A DNA stretch of 64,000 bases from ZC4RG30 sp049841155 (GCA_049841155.1 JASGHI010000003.1:372001-436000); one strand, 5' to 3'; positions 19,539-28,244 are shown, counted from the stretch's first letter. The notes: generated from the letters alone by a model not told the origin. Numbers and translations: made by a program.

Positions 19539-21572
19539 ATGAACCACAACGCACTCAATCCATCGCTGCTGCTGGCCATTCCGCTGCTGCCCCTGATCGC
19601 CTCCCTGGTGGCAGGCCTCGCCGGCCGTTTCATAGGCCGGGCCGCGGCAGCGGGCGTGACCATCGCGGGCGTCGCCTTGTCCTGCCTGCTGTCGGCCATC
19701 GTGTTCCAGCAGGTGGTGGTGGGCCATGCGCCGGTGTTCAACGAGGCCGTTTACACCTGGCTGGTGAGTGACGGCATCCGCATCCAGATCGGCTTCCTGA
19801 TCGATTCGCTCACGGTCATGATGATGGTGGTGGTCACCTTCGTGTCGCTGTGCGTGCACGTTTACACCATCGGCTACATGCACGACGACCCGGGCTACCA
19901 GCGCTTCTTCAGCTACATCAGCCTGTTCACCTTCGCCATGCTGATGCTGGTGATGTCCAACAACTTCCTGCAGCTGTTCTTCGGCTGGGAGGCGGTGGGC
20001 CTGGTTTCCTACCTGCTGATCGGCTTCTGGTACACGCGGCCGTCGGCGATCTTCGCCAACCTCAAGGCCTTCCTGGTCAACCGCATCGGCGACATGGGTT
20101 TCCTGCTCGGCATCGCGGGCGTGGTGTATTTCACCGGCTCGCTGCAGTACACCGATGCCTTCGCGGCGGTGGACCGCATCGCCTCGGAGCACCTCACCTT
20201 ATTCGGCGGGCATGCCTGGAACGCGCTGACGGTGATCTGCATCCTGCTGTTCATCGGCGCCATGGGCAAGTCGGCGCAGATGCCGCTGCACGTGTGGCTG
20301 CCGGATTCGATGGAAGGCCCGACGCCGATCTCGGCGCTGATCCACGCGGCCACCATGGTGACCGCCGGCATCTTCATGGTGGCGCGCATGTCGCCGCTGT
20401 TCGAGGGCTCGGACACGGCGCTGTCGGTGGTGCTGGTCATCGGCGCGACCACGGCCCTCTTCATGGGTTTCCTCGGCATCATCCAGAACGACATCAAGCG
20501 CGTGGTGGCCTATTCCACGCTGTCGCAGCTGGGTTACATGACGGTGGCGCTGGGCGTGTCCGCCTATTCGGCCGGCGTGTTCCACCTGATGACGCATGCC
20601 TTCTTCAAGGCGCTGCTGTTCCTCGCCGCGGGCTCGGTGATCATCGGCATGCACCACGACCAGGACATCCGCAACATGGGCGGGCTGCGCAAGTACATGC
20701 CCATCACTTGGATCACCTCGCTGGTCGGTTCGCTGGCGCTGATCGGCACACCGTTCTTCGCCGGTTTCTACTCCAAGGACAGCATCATCCTCGCGGTGGA
20801 GAACAGCCACATCTGGGGCGCGGGCTATGCCACCTTCGCCGTGCTGGCGGGCGTGTTCGTGACCGCCTTCTACAGCTTCCGCATGTATTTCCTGGTTTTC
20901 CATGGCGAGGAGCGTTTCCGCCACAAGCCCTTCCCGGGCGAGCATGACGCGCATCATGACGACCATGGGCATGGCCACGCCCATGTGCACGTGCCGCATG
21001 AAAGCCCATGGGTGGTGTGGCTGCCGCTGGTGGCTCTTGCCATTCCGTCGGTGATCATCGGCGCCATCGCCATCAGCCCGATGCTGGCGGGTTCGTTCTT
21101 TGACGGGGCGATCTTCGTCGACCACGAGAAGCATCCGGCCATGCACCATGTCGCCGAGCATGCCGCCCATGCGATGGAGATGGGCCTGCATGCCTTCGCG
21201 ACGCCGCCGTTCTGGCTGGCATTGGCGGGTGTGGTCATGGCCTGGGCGCTGTACCTTTGGAAGCCGGCAATTCCGGATGCCATCGCGGCACATCTGAAGT
21301 CGCTGATGCGCCTGCTGGAGAACAAGTACTACTTCGACTGGTTCAACGAGAACGTCATTGCGCGCCTGTCGCGCGGCATCGGCCAGGTGTTCTGGCGGGC
21401 CGGCGACCGCGTCATCATCGATGGCGCGCTGGTGAACGGCTCGGCGCTCGCGGTGGGCTGGTTCGCCGGCATCGCCCGGCGCGTGCAGACAGGTTTCCTC
21501 TACACATATGCATTCTGGATGGTGATCGGCCTGGCGCTGCTGCTGGGCTGGTTCCTGATCCGCGCGACCTAG
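19539..21572 (+). CDS. nuoL: NADH-quinone oxidoreductase subunit L
   Basis: Predicted 677-residue proton-pumping antiporter-like subunit with the long lateral helix at its C-terminus. Signatures: FFGWEAVGLVSYLLIGFW (pump Glu), GKSAQMPLHVWLPDSMEGPT (pump Lys and His), and AYSTLSQLGYM. A His-rich loop (residues about 465-490, HDAHHDDHGHGHAHVHVPH) lies between TM helices. It is a low-complexity insert seen in several NuoL proteins. Confidence 0.97.
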   Translation: MNHNALNPSLLLAIPLLPLIASLVAGLAGRFIGRAAAAGVTIAGVALSCLLSAIVFQQVVVGHAPVFNEAVYTWLVSDGIRIQIGFLIDSLTVMMMVVVTFVSLCVHVYTIGYMHDDPGYQRFFSYISLFTFAMLMLVMSNNFLQLFFGWEAVGLVSYLLIGFWYTRPSAIFANLKAFLVNRIGDMGFLLGIAGVVYFTGSLQYTDAFAAVDRIASEHLTLFGGHAWNALTVICILLFIGAMGKSAQMPLHVWLPDSMEGPTPISALIHAATMVTAGIFMVARMSPLFEGSDTALSVVLVIGATTALFMGFLGIIQNDIKRVVAYSTLSQLGYMTVALGVSAYSAGVFHLMTHAFFKALLFLAAGSVIIGMHHDQDIRNMGGLRKYMPITWITSLVGSLALIGTPFFAGFYSKDSIILAVENSHIWGAGYATFAVLAGVFVTAFYSFRMYFLVFHGEERFRHKPFPGEHDAHHDDHGHGHAHVHVPHESPWVVWLPLVALAIPSVIIGAIAISPMLAGSFFDGAIFVDHEKHPAMHHVAEHAAHAMEMGLHAFATPPFWLALAGVVMAWALYLWKPAIPDAIAAHLKSLMRLLENKYYFDWFNENVIARLSRGIGQVFWRAGDRVIIDGALVNGSALAVGWFAGIARRVQTGFLYTYAFWMVIGLALLLGWFLIRAT

Positions 21573-21581
21573 GTTCCCATC

Positions 21582-23102
21582 ATGCTGACCCATTCGTTGT
21601 TGTCGCTGTTGATATGGGTGCCGATCGCCGGTGGCGTACTGGTGCTGGCGCTGGGCGAGCAGCGCGTGGCTGCCGCACGCTGGCTGGCGCTGGCCACATC
21701 GGTGCTGGCACTGCTGCTGTCGGTGCCGCTGTACTGTGGCTTCGACGGCAGCACGGCCGAGTTCCAGTTCGTCCAGCGCCTGCCCTGGATACCGGCCTTC
21801 AATGCCGACTACTACCTGGGCGTGGATGGTATCTCGCTGCCGCTGATCCTGCTGACCACCTTCATCACCGTGCCGGTGATCGTGGCGGCGAGCGGCTCGG
21901 TCAGCCGGCGAGTCTCGCAGTACTACGCGGCGGTGCTGATCCTCGAAGGACTCATGGTCGGGACCTTTGCCGCCATGGATGCGCTGCTGTTCTACTTCTT
22001 CTGGGAAGCCATGCTGATCCCGATGTTCCTCATCATCGGCATCTGGGGCGGCCCGCGGCGCATCTATGCCACCATCAAGTTCTTCCTGTACACCTTCCTC
22101 GGCTCGGTGTTCATGCTGGTCGCGCTGATCTACATGTACCTGCAGTCGCATGACTACTCGATTGCGGCATTGCAGGCGCTGCCGCTGACGCTGACGGAGC
22201 AGCGCTGGATATTCCTCGCGCTGCTGGCAGCCTTCGCCGTGAAGGTGCCGATGTGGCCGGTGCATACCTGGTTGCCGGATGCCCACGTCGAGGCGCCCAC
22301 CGGCGGTTCGGTGATCCTCGCCGCCATCCTGCTGAAGTTCGGCGGTTACGGCCTGCTGCGTTTCTCGCTGCCCATCGCGCCGGACGCGGCGCGCTATTTC
22401 GACGTGCTCATCATTACGCTGTCGCTGATCGCGGTGGTCTACATCGGTTTCGTCGCGATGATCCAGAGCGACATGAAGAAGCTCATCGCCTATTCGTCGG
22501 TGGCGCACATGGGCTTCGTGACGCTGGGTGCGGTGCTGGCCTGGAAGATCGTGGCCAACACCGGCCATGCGGCGGGCGCCGCCATGGGCCTCGACGGCGC
22601 CATGGTGCAGATGGTGTCCCACGGCCTGATCTCCGGCGCGCTGTTCTTCTGCATCGGCGTCATGTATGACCGCGTGCACAGCCGCGAGATCAGCGCCTAT
22701 GGCGGTGTCATCAACACCATGCCAGTGTTCGGCGCCTTCATGGTGCTGTTCGCGATGGCGAACTCCGGTCTGCCGGGAACCTCGGGCTTCATCGGCGAAT
22801 TCCTGGTGATACTAGCGGCCTTCAAGGCGAATTTCTGGTTCGCGGCCTTTGCGTCGATGACGCTGATCCTGAGCGCGGCCTACACGCTGTGGCTGGTCAA
22901 ACGGGTGATCTTCGGTCCCGTCGCCAACCAGCATGTGGCGGAGATGAAGGATCTGGACGGCCGTGAATTCTTCATCATGGGTGTACTGGCGCTGACAGTG
23001 ATCCTGCTCGGTGTCTGGCCTGCGCCGCTGCTCGACATGATGCACGGCTCCATCGAGCACCTGACCCAGCAGATCCTGGCCACCAAATTGAGCCTGCCAT
23101 GA
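21582..23102 (+). CDS. nuoM: NADH-quinone oxidoreductase subunit M
   Basis: Predicted 506-residue antiporter-like proton-pumping subunit. FYFFWEAMLIPMFLIIGIWGG (residues about 138-158) holds the pump Glu; KVPMWPVHTWLPDAHVEAPT and AYSSVAHMGF are typical. ATG 21582, nine bases after the nuoL stop; its stop overlaps nuoN. Confidence 0.97.
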   Translation: MLTHSLLSLLIWVPIAGGVLVLALGEQRVAAARWLALATSVLALLLSVPLYCGFDGSTAEFQFVQRLPWIPAFNADYYLGVDGISLPLILLTTFITVPVIVAASGSVSRRVSQYYAAVLILEGLMVGTFAAMDALLFYFFWEAMLIPMFLIIGIWGGPRRIYATIKFFLYTFLGSVFMLVALIYMYLQSHDYSIAALQALPLTLTEQRWIFLALLAAFAVKVPMWPVHTWLPDAHVEAPTGGSVILAAILLKFGGYGLLRFSLPIAPDAARYFDVLIITLSLIAVVYIGFVAMIQSDMKKLIAYSSVAHMGFVTLGAVLAWKIVANTGHAAGAAMGLDGAMVQMVSHGLISGALFFCIGVMYDRVHSREISAYGGVINTMPVFGAFMVLFAMANSGLPGTSGFIGEFLVILAAFKANFWFAAFASMTLILSAAYTLWLVKRVIFGPVANQHVAEMKDLDGREFFIMGVLALTVILLGVWPAPLLDMMHGSIEHLTQQILATKLSLP

Positions 23103-24550
23103 ATGCCTTTTCCTCCAGCGACCTGATCCTGGCATTGCCGGAGATCTATCTGGCAGGCGCCATCTGCGTCGTGCTGCTTTTCGACCTGTTCTTCACGCGT
23201 GGCTCGGCAGCGCGCACGGCGACGTTCACGCTCGCGGTGCTGCTGGTGGGCGCAGTGCTCACCTGGTACACGGGCCCGCGCAACGTGCGCGTGACGGCCT
23301 TCTCCGGCATGTATGTGGCCGATGGCCTTGCGACACTGCTGAAGCTCGCGGCGTTCCTGTTCACGGCAGTGGCTGTGTTCTACGGGGGTCCGTTTCTCGG
23401 CCGTCGCGCTCTCGCCAAGGGCGAGTACTACGTGCTCACGCTGACGATGCTGCTGGGCGTGCTGGTGCTGGCTTCGGCTGCGAGCATGCTGACCATCTAT
23501 ATCGGCGTGGAACTGCTGTCGCTGTCGCTGTATGCGCTGGTGGCCTTCGACCGCGACTCGGGTCTCGCGGCCGAGGCGGCCATGAAGTACTTCGTGCTGG
23601 GTGCCATCGCCTCGGGCGTGCTGCTGTATGGCATGTCCATCCTTTACGGAATCACCGGCACGCTGGATCTCGCGCTGCTCTCCGCGCAGCTGCCCACGCA
23701 CGCCCAGGGCAGCGGGGCAGGGCTGATCCTCGGCCTGTCGTTCATCGTCGTGGCGGTGGCTTTCAAGTTCGGCGCCGTGCCGTTCCACATGTGGGTGCCG
23801 GATGTCTACCAGGGTGCGCCGACCTCCTCGGCGGTACTGGTGGCGACGGTGTCGAAGCTCGCCTCCTTCGCCATGGTCTTCCGCCTGGTTGCCGAAGGTC
23901 TGTCGGGCCAGAGCGCGGACTGGTCGCAGATGTTCGCCGCGCTGGCGGTGATCTCGGCGGTGGCGGGCAATGTCATTGCCATCGCGCAGACGAATCTGCT
24001 GCGCATGCTGGCCTATTCGGCGATCGCGAACGTAGGCTTCATCCTGTTCGGTTTTGCGGCGGGTTCCATCCAGGGTTACGAGGCGGCGCTGTACTACACG
24101 CTGGCCTATCTCGTGATGACGGTGGCTGCGTTCGGCGTCGTGATGCTGTCGAGTCGGGACGGCTTCGAGGCAGACCAGCTCGATCATTACAAGGGTCTCG
24201 CGAGCCGCGACCCGCTGATGGCGGGTGTGTTCGCGGTGGTGATGTTCTCGACGGCCGGTGTTCCGCCGTTCATCGGCTTCTGGGCCAAGCTGCGCATCAT
24301 CGAGGCGCTGCTGGCGTCCAACCTGCTGTGGCTGGCCATCATCGCCGTGGTGGCGTCGGTGATCGGCGCGTTCTTCTACCTGCGCGTCGTCTGGCTCATG
24401 TACTTCGAGGCTCCGGGCGAGCTGCCGGGCGCGAGCCGCGGCGCTGCGCTGCGCGCGGTGCTTGCGATCAACGGAATCGCGGTATTGCTGCTGGGCGTGC
24501 TGCCGGGCGGGTTGCTGGAGCTTTGCCGCCAGGTGATTCCGGGCGGCTGA
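23099..24550 (+). CDS. nuoN: NADH-quinone oxidoreductase subunit N
   Basis: Predicted 483-residue antiporter-like subunit, the last gene of the operon. IYIGVELLSLSLYALV, FKFGAVPFHMWVPDVYQGAPT and AYSAIANVGF are the characteristic segments. ATGA overlap with nuoM. The gene ends 24 bp before the left end of the integrated element; its coding sequence is intact. Confidence 0.97.
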   Translation: MNAFSSSDLILALPEIYLAGAICVVLLFDLFFTRGSAARTATFTLAVLLVGAVLTWYTGPRNVRVTAFSGMYVADGLATLLKLAAFLFTAVAVFYGGPFLGRRALAKGEYYVLTLTMLLGVLVLASAASMLTIYIGVELLSLSLYALVAFDRDSGLAAEAAMKYFVLGAIASGVLLYGMSILYGITGTLDLALLSAQLPTHAQGSGAGLILGLSFIVVAVAFKFGAVPFHMWVPDVYQGAPTSSAVLVATVSKLASFAMVFRLVAEGLSGQSADWSQMFAALAVISAVAGNVIAIAQTNLLRMLAYSAIANVGFILFGFAAGSIQGYEAALYYTLAYLVMTVAAFGVVMLSSRDGFEADQLDHYKGLASRDPLMAGVFAVVMFSTAGVPPFIGFWAKLRIIEALLASNLLWLAIIAVVASVIGAFFYLRVVWLMYFEAPGELPGASRGAALRAVLAINGIAVLLLGVLPGGLLELCRQVIPGG

Positions 24551-24551
24551 T

Positions 24552-24572
24552 TCCCGAGCGCATTGCTCGGGA
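24552..24572. terminator. Hairpin between nuoN and the element (ancestral nuo/tRNA terminator)
   Basis: TCCCGAGC-GCATT-GCTCGGGA, a perfect 8-bp stem right after nuoN. Before integration it would have lain two bases past the CCA end of tRNA-fMet on the opposite strand, so it probably served both convergent units. It has no U-tract on either side, so terminator strength is uncertain. Confidence 0.5.
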
Positions 24573-24574
24573 GT

Positions 24575-24588
24575 TGGTAGCGGGGGCA
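24575..24588. repeat. attL core of the integrated element
   Basis: TGGTAGCGGGGGCA is repeated exactly at 32802-32815, where it is the 3' end of tRNA-fMet (complement of TGCCCCCGCTACCA). Here it is the displaced copy left by site-specific integration. Bases beyond the core differ (CG here, GG there), which defines the inner edge. Confidence 0.88.
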
Positions 24589-24657
24589 CGCTTTGTCCGA
24601 GCTTACGCCCCCACTGACCGCCTTATCGTGCCATTGCTACCAATCAAGGTTGCGTAG
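24589..24657 (+). other. Displaced alternative 3' end of the recombinase gene
   Basis: Directly after the attL core the frame that matches the recombinase (..VAGA in both att sites) stays open for 22 codons, RFVRAYAPTDRL onward, to TAG at 24655-24657. In the excised circle this segment would join the recombinase gene through attP, replacing the nine tRNA-encoded residues GFEPATFGL. The frame match is read directly from sequence; expression in the circle is inference. Confidence 0.65.
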
Positions 24658-24680
24658 TTCGGCATCAGCTCGCTGAAAGC

Positions 24681-24711
24681 AAGAAGCCCCGGTTAAGTGC
24701 CGGGGCTTCTT
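24681..24711. terminator. Bidirectional intrinsic terminator
   Basis: AAGAAGCCCCGG-TTAAGTG-CCGGGGCTTCTT, a perfect 12-bp stem. On the minus strand it lies 10 bp past the stop of the 53-residue gene; on the plus strand it would end the recombinase transcript in the circular form. Short T-rich flanks occur on the plus strand (TTGTTTG). Confidence 0.8.
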
Positions 24712-24720
24712 GTTTGTGGC

Positions 24721-24882
24721 TTACTTCTTCGGCGGCGTAGATTTCGCTCTGTCCGAGTCACCGCGCCCCGGGTTGGGAATAATTTCCCGTTGCGTAGTGC
24801 TCTTGTGGCTGTTCGCGTACTTTTCAGTCACGAACTCGCCGGACTTGGAATCGCGATGCCCGTAGTGGCCTTTCTGTCCCAT
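24721..24882 (-). CDS. Small hydrophilic protein, LexA-box linked
   Basis: Predicted 53 residues starting MGQKGHYGHRDSKSG and ending STPPKK. The start ATG at 24882 has AGGAG 10 bp upstream. The central pattern RDSKSGEFVTEKYANSHKST resembles short uncharacterised proteins common on bacterial chromosomes and islands; no enzymatic motif, signal or TM segment is present. A LexA-type palindrome lies 73-90 bp upstream between a plausible -35 and -10, and a strong terminator follows. Function unknown. Confidence 0.7.
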   Translation of the reverse strand: MGQKGHYGHRDSKSGEFVTEKYANSHKSTTQREIIPNPGRGDSDRAKSTPPKK

Positions 24883-24952
24883 GGTCAGTGATCTCCTGTA
24901 ACTATTCGAATTGCTTCTTGCAAAAGCACCTGCCGGCTCCCCACGGATAATT

Positions 24953-24972
24953 TACTGTACATTTGTCCAGTA
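24953..24972. promoter_or_regulatory. LexA-type SOS box
   Basis: TACTGTACATTTGTCCAGTA matches 16 of 20 positions of the E. coli LexA consensus, with TACTG/CAGTA arms exactly placed. On the minus strand it sits between TAGATT and TAAATT (17-bp spacing), directly upstream of the 53-residue gene. Whether this host's LexA uses the E. coli-type box is not known from the window. Confidence 0.55.
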
Positions 24973-25788
24973 ATCTAGTGCCCATCACTTGACCTGCAAA
25001 AATCACCCAGAGCCTTCAGCACTTGTTGGAATGCCGTCTCGAACTCGCGTGGAAGCTCATCGGTAGCTCCTATGAAAAGCGCAAAAGCTAGGCCGTAGTA
25101 GCACTGCTAAGGCATTTCCACGAAGGTCGAGGCCGGTTCGAGTGCTTGCTTTGGCTGCGTAGTTGATATTTCTGTGGCCTCCTGTCTGTCCGTAATGTGT
25201 AAGCCGGTGCGCTTACGGTACGCGCTAAATCGAGCGTCGTAGCTATGATGGCCGCTCGTCGTACAAGGCCCACCGCTGTGCGGACTTTTTTGCGTTTGGA
25301 CTTAACCCGTTGTTACTGTTGGCATTGTTTGCAATGCAGCTAATTGCGCTTGTAGTTTCATAAATGCTTGCCTATGTTGACGCGCAGCTACCCCGCAGGA
25401 TGATGCGTCTACCCTGTGGTGCTGATCAGGTGGAACCGGGCATCGCATGTGTGACGACAACGCCGAACACATGAAACCGGGCTTCGGCGGTAGCTCCGAG
25501 TAGCACCATTGAGCGCAGCACGCACGACGCGCCGGAAGGAGCCAAATCACGCTGTTAAGCGTTGTGGCCCGCTCCGCTGAGCGTAAGAAACACCCGCCAA
25601 GAGGCGGACTACTGTGCGTCACCGGCAATGCGCGACGATACGGTCCGAGGACTGTTGGAGGTGGTCTCTGACAGAGGTGCTTGGGTGGCCGTCGAGATCA
25701 GTAGCCACAGTTCGGCAGTCCGTAAGGACACACGGCTATGCGGGCGCGATGGGAGCGCTGCGCGGCGTCCGTGCCAGGAACTGGGTAA
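24973..25788. other. Gene-poor left part of the element
   Basis: About 800 bp between the LexA box and the HTH gene with no convincing coding region. Short open frames on both strands (for example minus 25302-25628) lack good ribosome-binding sites and protein-like composition. A short hairpin followed by a T-run (CCGC-TGT-GCGG-A-CTTTTTT, 25273-25291) could end a small plus-strand RNA, and CCGCC-AAGA-GGCGG (about 25592-25607) is another hairpin. Possible homes for an sRNA, a recombination site or a replication origin; nothing firmer can be said. Confidence 0.4.
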
Positions 25789-26040
25789 GTGGCACGCAAG
25801 AAATTTGTTGAAACTCTAAAGCGCGAAGAGTTGGCGCCTTCCGACTCACTATCCGTCGGCCTTGTCGGTGCGGCGATGATCCTTCGCTGCGGTGAGGACA
25901 CTGTTCGTCGCTTGGCTGACAAGGGCGAGCTGTCGTTCACAAGAGACCACGCTCGCAGAAGAGTCTTTCACGCCCCGGATGTGCTGGCGTTCGCCCGCAA
26001 GCGGCACGTCGAGGTGTCTGCGATCAGAAAACGGCGGTAA
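25789..26040 (+). CDS. Small HTH protein (MerR/excisionase-like)
   Basis: Predicted 83 residues. GTG start at 25789, fixed by a TAA immediately upstream in frame, with AGGA about 9 bp before it. The core LVGAAMILRCGEDTVRRLAD followed by GELSFTRDHARRRVFHAPDVLAFARKR has the pattern of a MerR/excisionase winged helix: helix-turn-helix, then a basic wing with a conserved Arg. On such elements this is often a regulator or the recombination directionality factor. First gene of a tightly spaced operon with the replication genes. Confidence 0.7.
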   Translation: MARKKFVETLKREELAPSDSLSVGLVGAAMILRCGEDTVRRLADKGELSFTRDHARRRVFHAPDVLAFARKRHVEVSAIRKRR

Positions 26041-26047
26041 GGCGGTC

Positions 26048-26227
26048 ATGCGCCCGCGTATAACGCAGCCGCCCGCACAGGCGGCTCCACCACCGTCGCG
26101 CCAGCACATACGGGCACTCGCGCTCGTGTGCGCTCATGCGGCGGTGGACCTAATTGAGCAACAAGGATCTGCACCTGCCAAGAAACCGGCACGCTGCAAA
26201 GCAAAGAACGAGGGTGAGCACAAATGA
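26048..26227 (+). CDS. Small hypothetical protein of the replication operon
   Basis: Predicted 59 residues, MRPRITQPPAQAAPPPSRQH onward, with TAAGG 7 bp upstream of the ATG and an ATGA overlap with the next gene. A Pro/Gln/Ala-rich N-terminus, one amphipathic helix (IRALALVCAHAAVDLIEQQ) and a Lys-rich tail. No recognised domain. The tight spacing on both sides supports it as real. Confidence 0.5.
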   Translation: MRPRITQPPAQAAPPPSRQHIRALALVCAHAAVDLIEQQGSAPAKKPARCKAKNEGEHK

Positions 26228-26454
26228 ACCCCTATGGAACTAGAATCTGCATCGCTCTCCCCGAAAGCGATGTGCATAGCCTCTCAAAGATCGTGGCGTG
26301 TCCGAAGAAGCGGTGCATGGGTGTGACAGGCAAGCCATGCACACGGAAGGACGGAGAGTTGCTGCAATCGCCGAACAGTCTGCGACTTCAGGCTGCCGCT
26401 TCGCTCGTTATGCGGAGTTATCTGAAGGGCGAACACAAGGGCGGCGGAAGATGA
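26224..26454 (+). CDS. Zinc-finger-like small protein
   Basis: Predicted 76 residues, ATG 26224 with GAGGG about 9 bp upstream. The segment VACPKKRCMGVTGKPC gives Cys-x4-Cys-x7-Cys, reminiscent of the CPxC..G.PC zinc-binding motif common in short phage and actinobacterial DNA-binding proteins. ATGA overlaps join it to both neighbours. Probably an accessory DNA-binding protein of the replication module; function not established. Confidence 0.55.
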   Translation: MNPYGTRICIALPESDVHSLSKIVACPKKRCMGVTGKPCTRKDGELLQSPNSLRLQAAASLVMRSYLKGEHKGGGR

Positions 26455-28244
26455 GGCCATCCGAGAGGACGCTTGAGGACATGGCTCGTGGAGGGCTTAA
26501 GGAGAAGCACTTTCGCCAATACGGGTTCATGGAACGCAGCGCTGTGTACATGCGGAACCTGACTGGTCTAAGGGGGATAAGCGGCGCATACGAGATTCCG
26601 TATCCGGAAAAGAATTTTTCCAGATTCCGACTCCATGATCCTTACGAGTACATCAAGAATGGAAAGCGGCGAAAGATGCGGTATTGGCAACCGTCGGACG
26701 TATCGACGCCTTTGTACGTTCCTCGGGGCGTAACGCTTGGAAGCGGTATCGTGGTCTGCGAGGGCGAGAAGAAGGCGATTAAAGCCGTTACCTGCGGCAT
26801 TCAAGCTGTCGCGGTAGGCGGCGTCAACAACATCAAGGAAAACGGTCAGATACTTCCTGAGCTGCACCGACTGGCTTACAGCGGCGCAACAATCTATGTC
26901 GTGTTTGACGGCGACGCCCGCACCAAGCCTCAGGTCGCAAAGGCGGAGAAGAAACTCGCCCGAGAACTGACTGATATTGGCGCCAAGGTCATATTGGTCC
27001 GTCTGCCCGCAGGTGTTGCGTTTGATGACTATCTGAACGTACACAGTAAGAAGGGGTTTGACGCACTACCAAGGGAGCTGTTCGAGGCATCGGCACTCGA
27101 AGGGCTCACGTTCAGCAAGAGACCGCCAGAGGTCTTGACCAAGACTCCGCAGCCGACGGACTTCATCGTTGACCCTTTGGTGGAGGCTGGAACGCTCGTG
27201 TTCTTCGCGGGTACGGGTGGCGTTGGCAAGGGCATGAACATGCTCAGCTTGGCCGTCCACATGGCGGCAGCAACACTGTACCCGTGCCACGGATGGCTTG
27301 GGTTCAAAGTCAAGCCCGGCAAGGTTGTAATCCTGGCGATGGAGGACTCGCTAGCCAAGATCGACAAGCGCTTACACTACATCGTCAAGCGGTACTGCGA
27401 CGAGCACAAGATCAGCGGCGTAGCAAAGAAGGAGCTCTACGCCGCCGTGCTTGAGAACGTGCGCTATGAATCTCTCGACGACAGAGAGCTGCGCGTTATT
27501 GTCGAGCAAGAGCGGAACATTGTCCGAACCAAAGACCTTGATCGCCTCGCTAGGCTGCTGTCCCCGCTCAAGCCTGAGCTCATCATCGTAGACCCACTGT
27601 CGCAGCTACATACGCTCAATGAGAACGATAACAACGTAGGGAGTGCGCTGGCCGGGGCACTCCGGCAGTTGTGCAAGCACGTCGGCGCTGCCGTTCTTGT
27701 GCCTGCTCATACCAGCAAGGATGCCGACCGGCGCGCTGCGGACAACGCGGCTGCTTTGCGCGGGGCATCGGCGCTCAGCACTGCAGGCCGAAGCGTATTT
27801 ATGCTGCGTGAGTTCTCTGCCAAGGAAGCCAGTGAGAAGCTGGCTGTCGAGTACTATGAGGCGCACCGCCGCTTCGGTCAGCTAACCCATGTAAAAACGA
27901 ACGATATCTGGGCGGACCCGAAGTTCATCGAGCGATTCGCGCACGGCGTATGGGATGTCACCGAGGTTCCAGAGCGGAAGGTTTCGGAGGGCGAATGGGT
28001 GCTAAAGCTACGCGGCATTCTGGCCGATCTGCCGGGAAAGTGCATTAGCAAGAGGGCTCTGACGACCAAGCAGCGGAAGGAAGTGTTCGGCGCAGTGGGG
28101 GAGCAGAGAGCCAAGACGCTTGTAGATGCCGCGATAAGGGATGAAGTTCTTCTTGCCCTCACGAAAGAGGAACTCGACGCGCTTCCAAAAGGGGCGAAGC
28201 AGGGCGGCAGCATCCGACTCAAGCTGGCAGAAGTGGATCAGTGA
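26451..28244 (+). CDS. TOPRIM-like plus RepA-type helicase fusion (replication protein)
   Basis: Predicted 597 residues. The N-terminal half has a DUF3854/TOPRIM-like domain: Glu residues in VVCEGEKKA (about 101-109) and FDGD (152-155), as in primase-type TOPRIM folds. The C-terminal half is an AAA_25/RepA-like hexameric helicase: Walker A AGTGGVGKG (253-261), Walker B LIIVDPLSQL (Asp381), then PAHTSKDADR. The Walker A ends in Gly rather than Thr/Ser. Start ATG 26451 overlaps the preceding stop. Such fusions replicate plasmids, phages and satellites; here it is the likely replication protein of the element. Confidence 0.8.
   Translation: MRPSERTLEDMARGGLKEKHFRQYGFMERSAVYMRNLTGLRGISGAYEIPYPEKNFSRFRLHDPYEYIKNGKRRKMRYWQPSDVSTPLYVPRGVTLGSGIVVCEGEKKAIKAVTCGIQAVAVGGVNNIKENGQILPELHRLAYSGATIYVVFDGDARTKPQVAKAEKKLARELTDIGAKVILVRLPAGVAFDDYLNVHSKKGFDALPRELFEASALEGLTFSKRPPEVLTKTPQPTDFIVDPLVEAGTLVFFAGTGGVGKGMNMLSLAVHMAAATLYPCHGWLGFKVKPGKVVILAMEDSLAKIDKRLHYIVKRYCDEHKISGVAKKELYAAVLENVRYESLDDRELRVIVEQERNIVRTKDLDRLARLLSPLKPELIIVDPLSQLHTLNENDNNVGSALAGALRQLCKHVGAAVLVPAHTSKDADRRAADNAAALRGASALSTAGRSVFMLREFSAKEASEKLAVEYYEAHRRFGQLTHVKTNDIWADPKFIERFAHGVWDVTEVPERKVSEGEWVLKLRGILADLPGKCISKRALTTKQRKEVFGAVGEQRAKTLVDAAIRDEVLLALTKEELDALPKGAKQGGSIRLKLAEVDQ

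Noticed and set aside
20937..21010. His-rich loop in nuoL as a foreign insertion
   Set aside because: Loops of this kind occur in many NuoL proteins between TM helices, and the frame and base composition are continuous.
20199..22679. An 826-codon open frame on the minus strand across nuoL and nuoM (and similar long ones opposite ftsH, nuoG, pnp, smc, ligA)
   Set aside because: High-GC coding DNA leaves long antisense frames open. Composition is His/Arg/Gln-rich low complexity, no motifs, and the plus-strand proteins are certain.
25302..25628. 108-codon minus-strand frame in the left part of the element
   Set aside because: Cys/Pro/Ser-rich, no clear ribosome-binding site and no recognisable domain. 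The end (KLQAQLAALQ) looks helical, but that alone is not enough.
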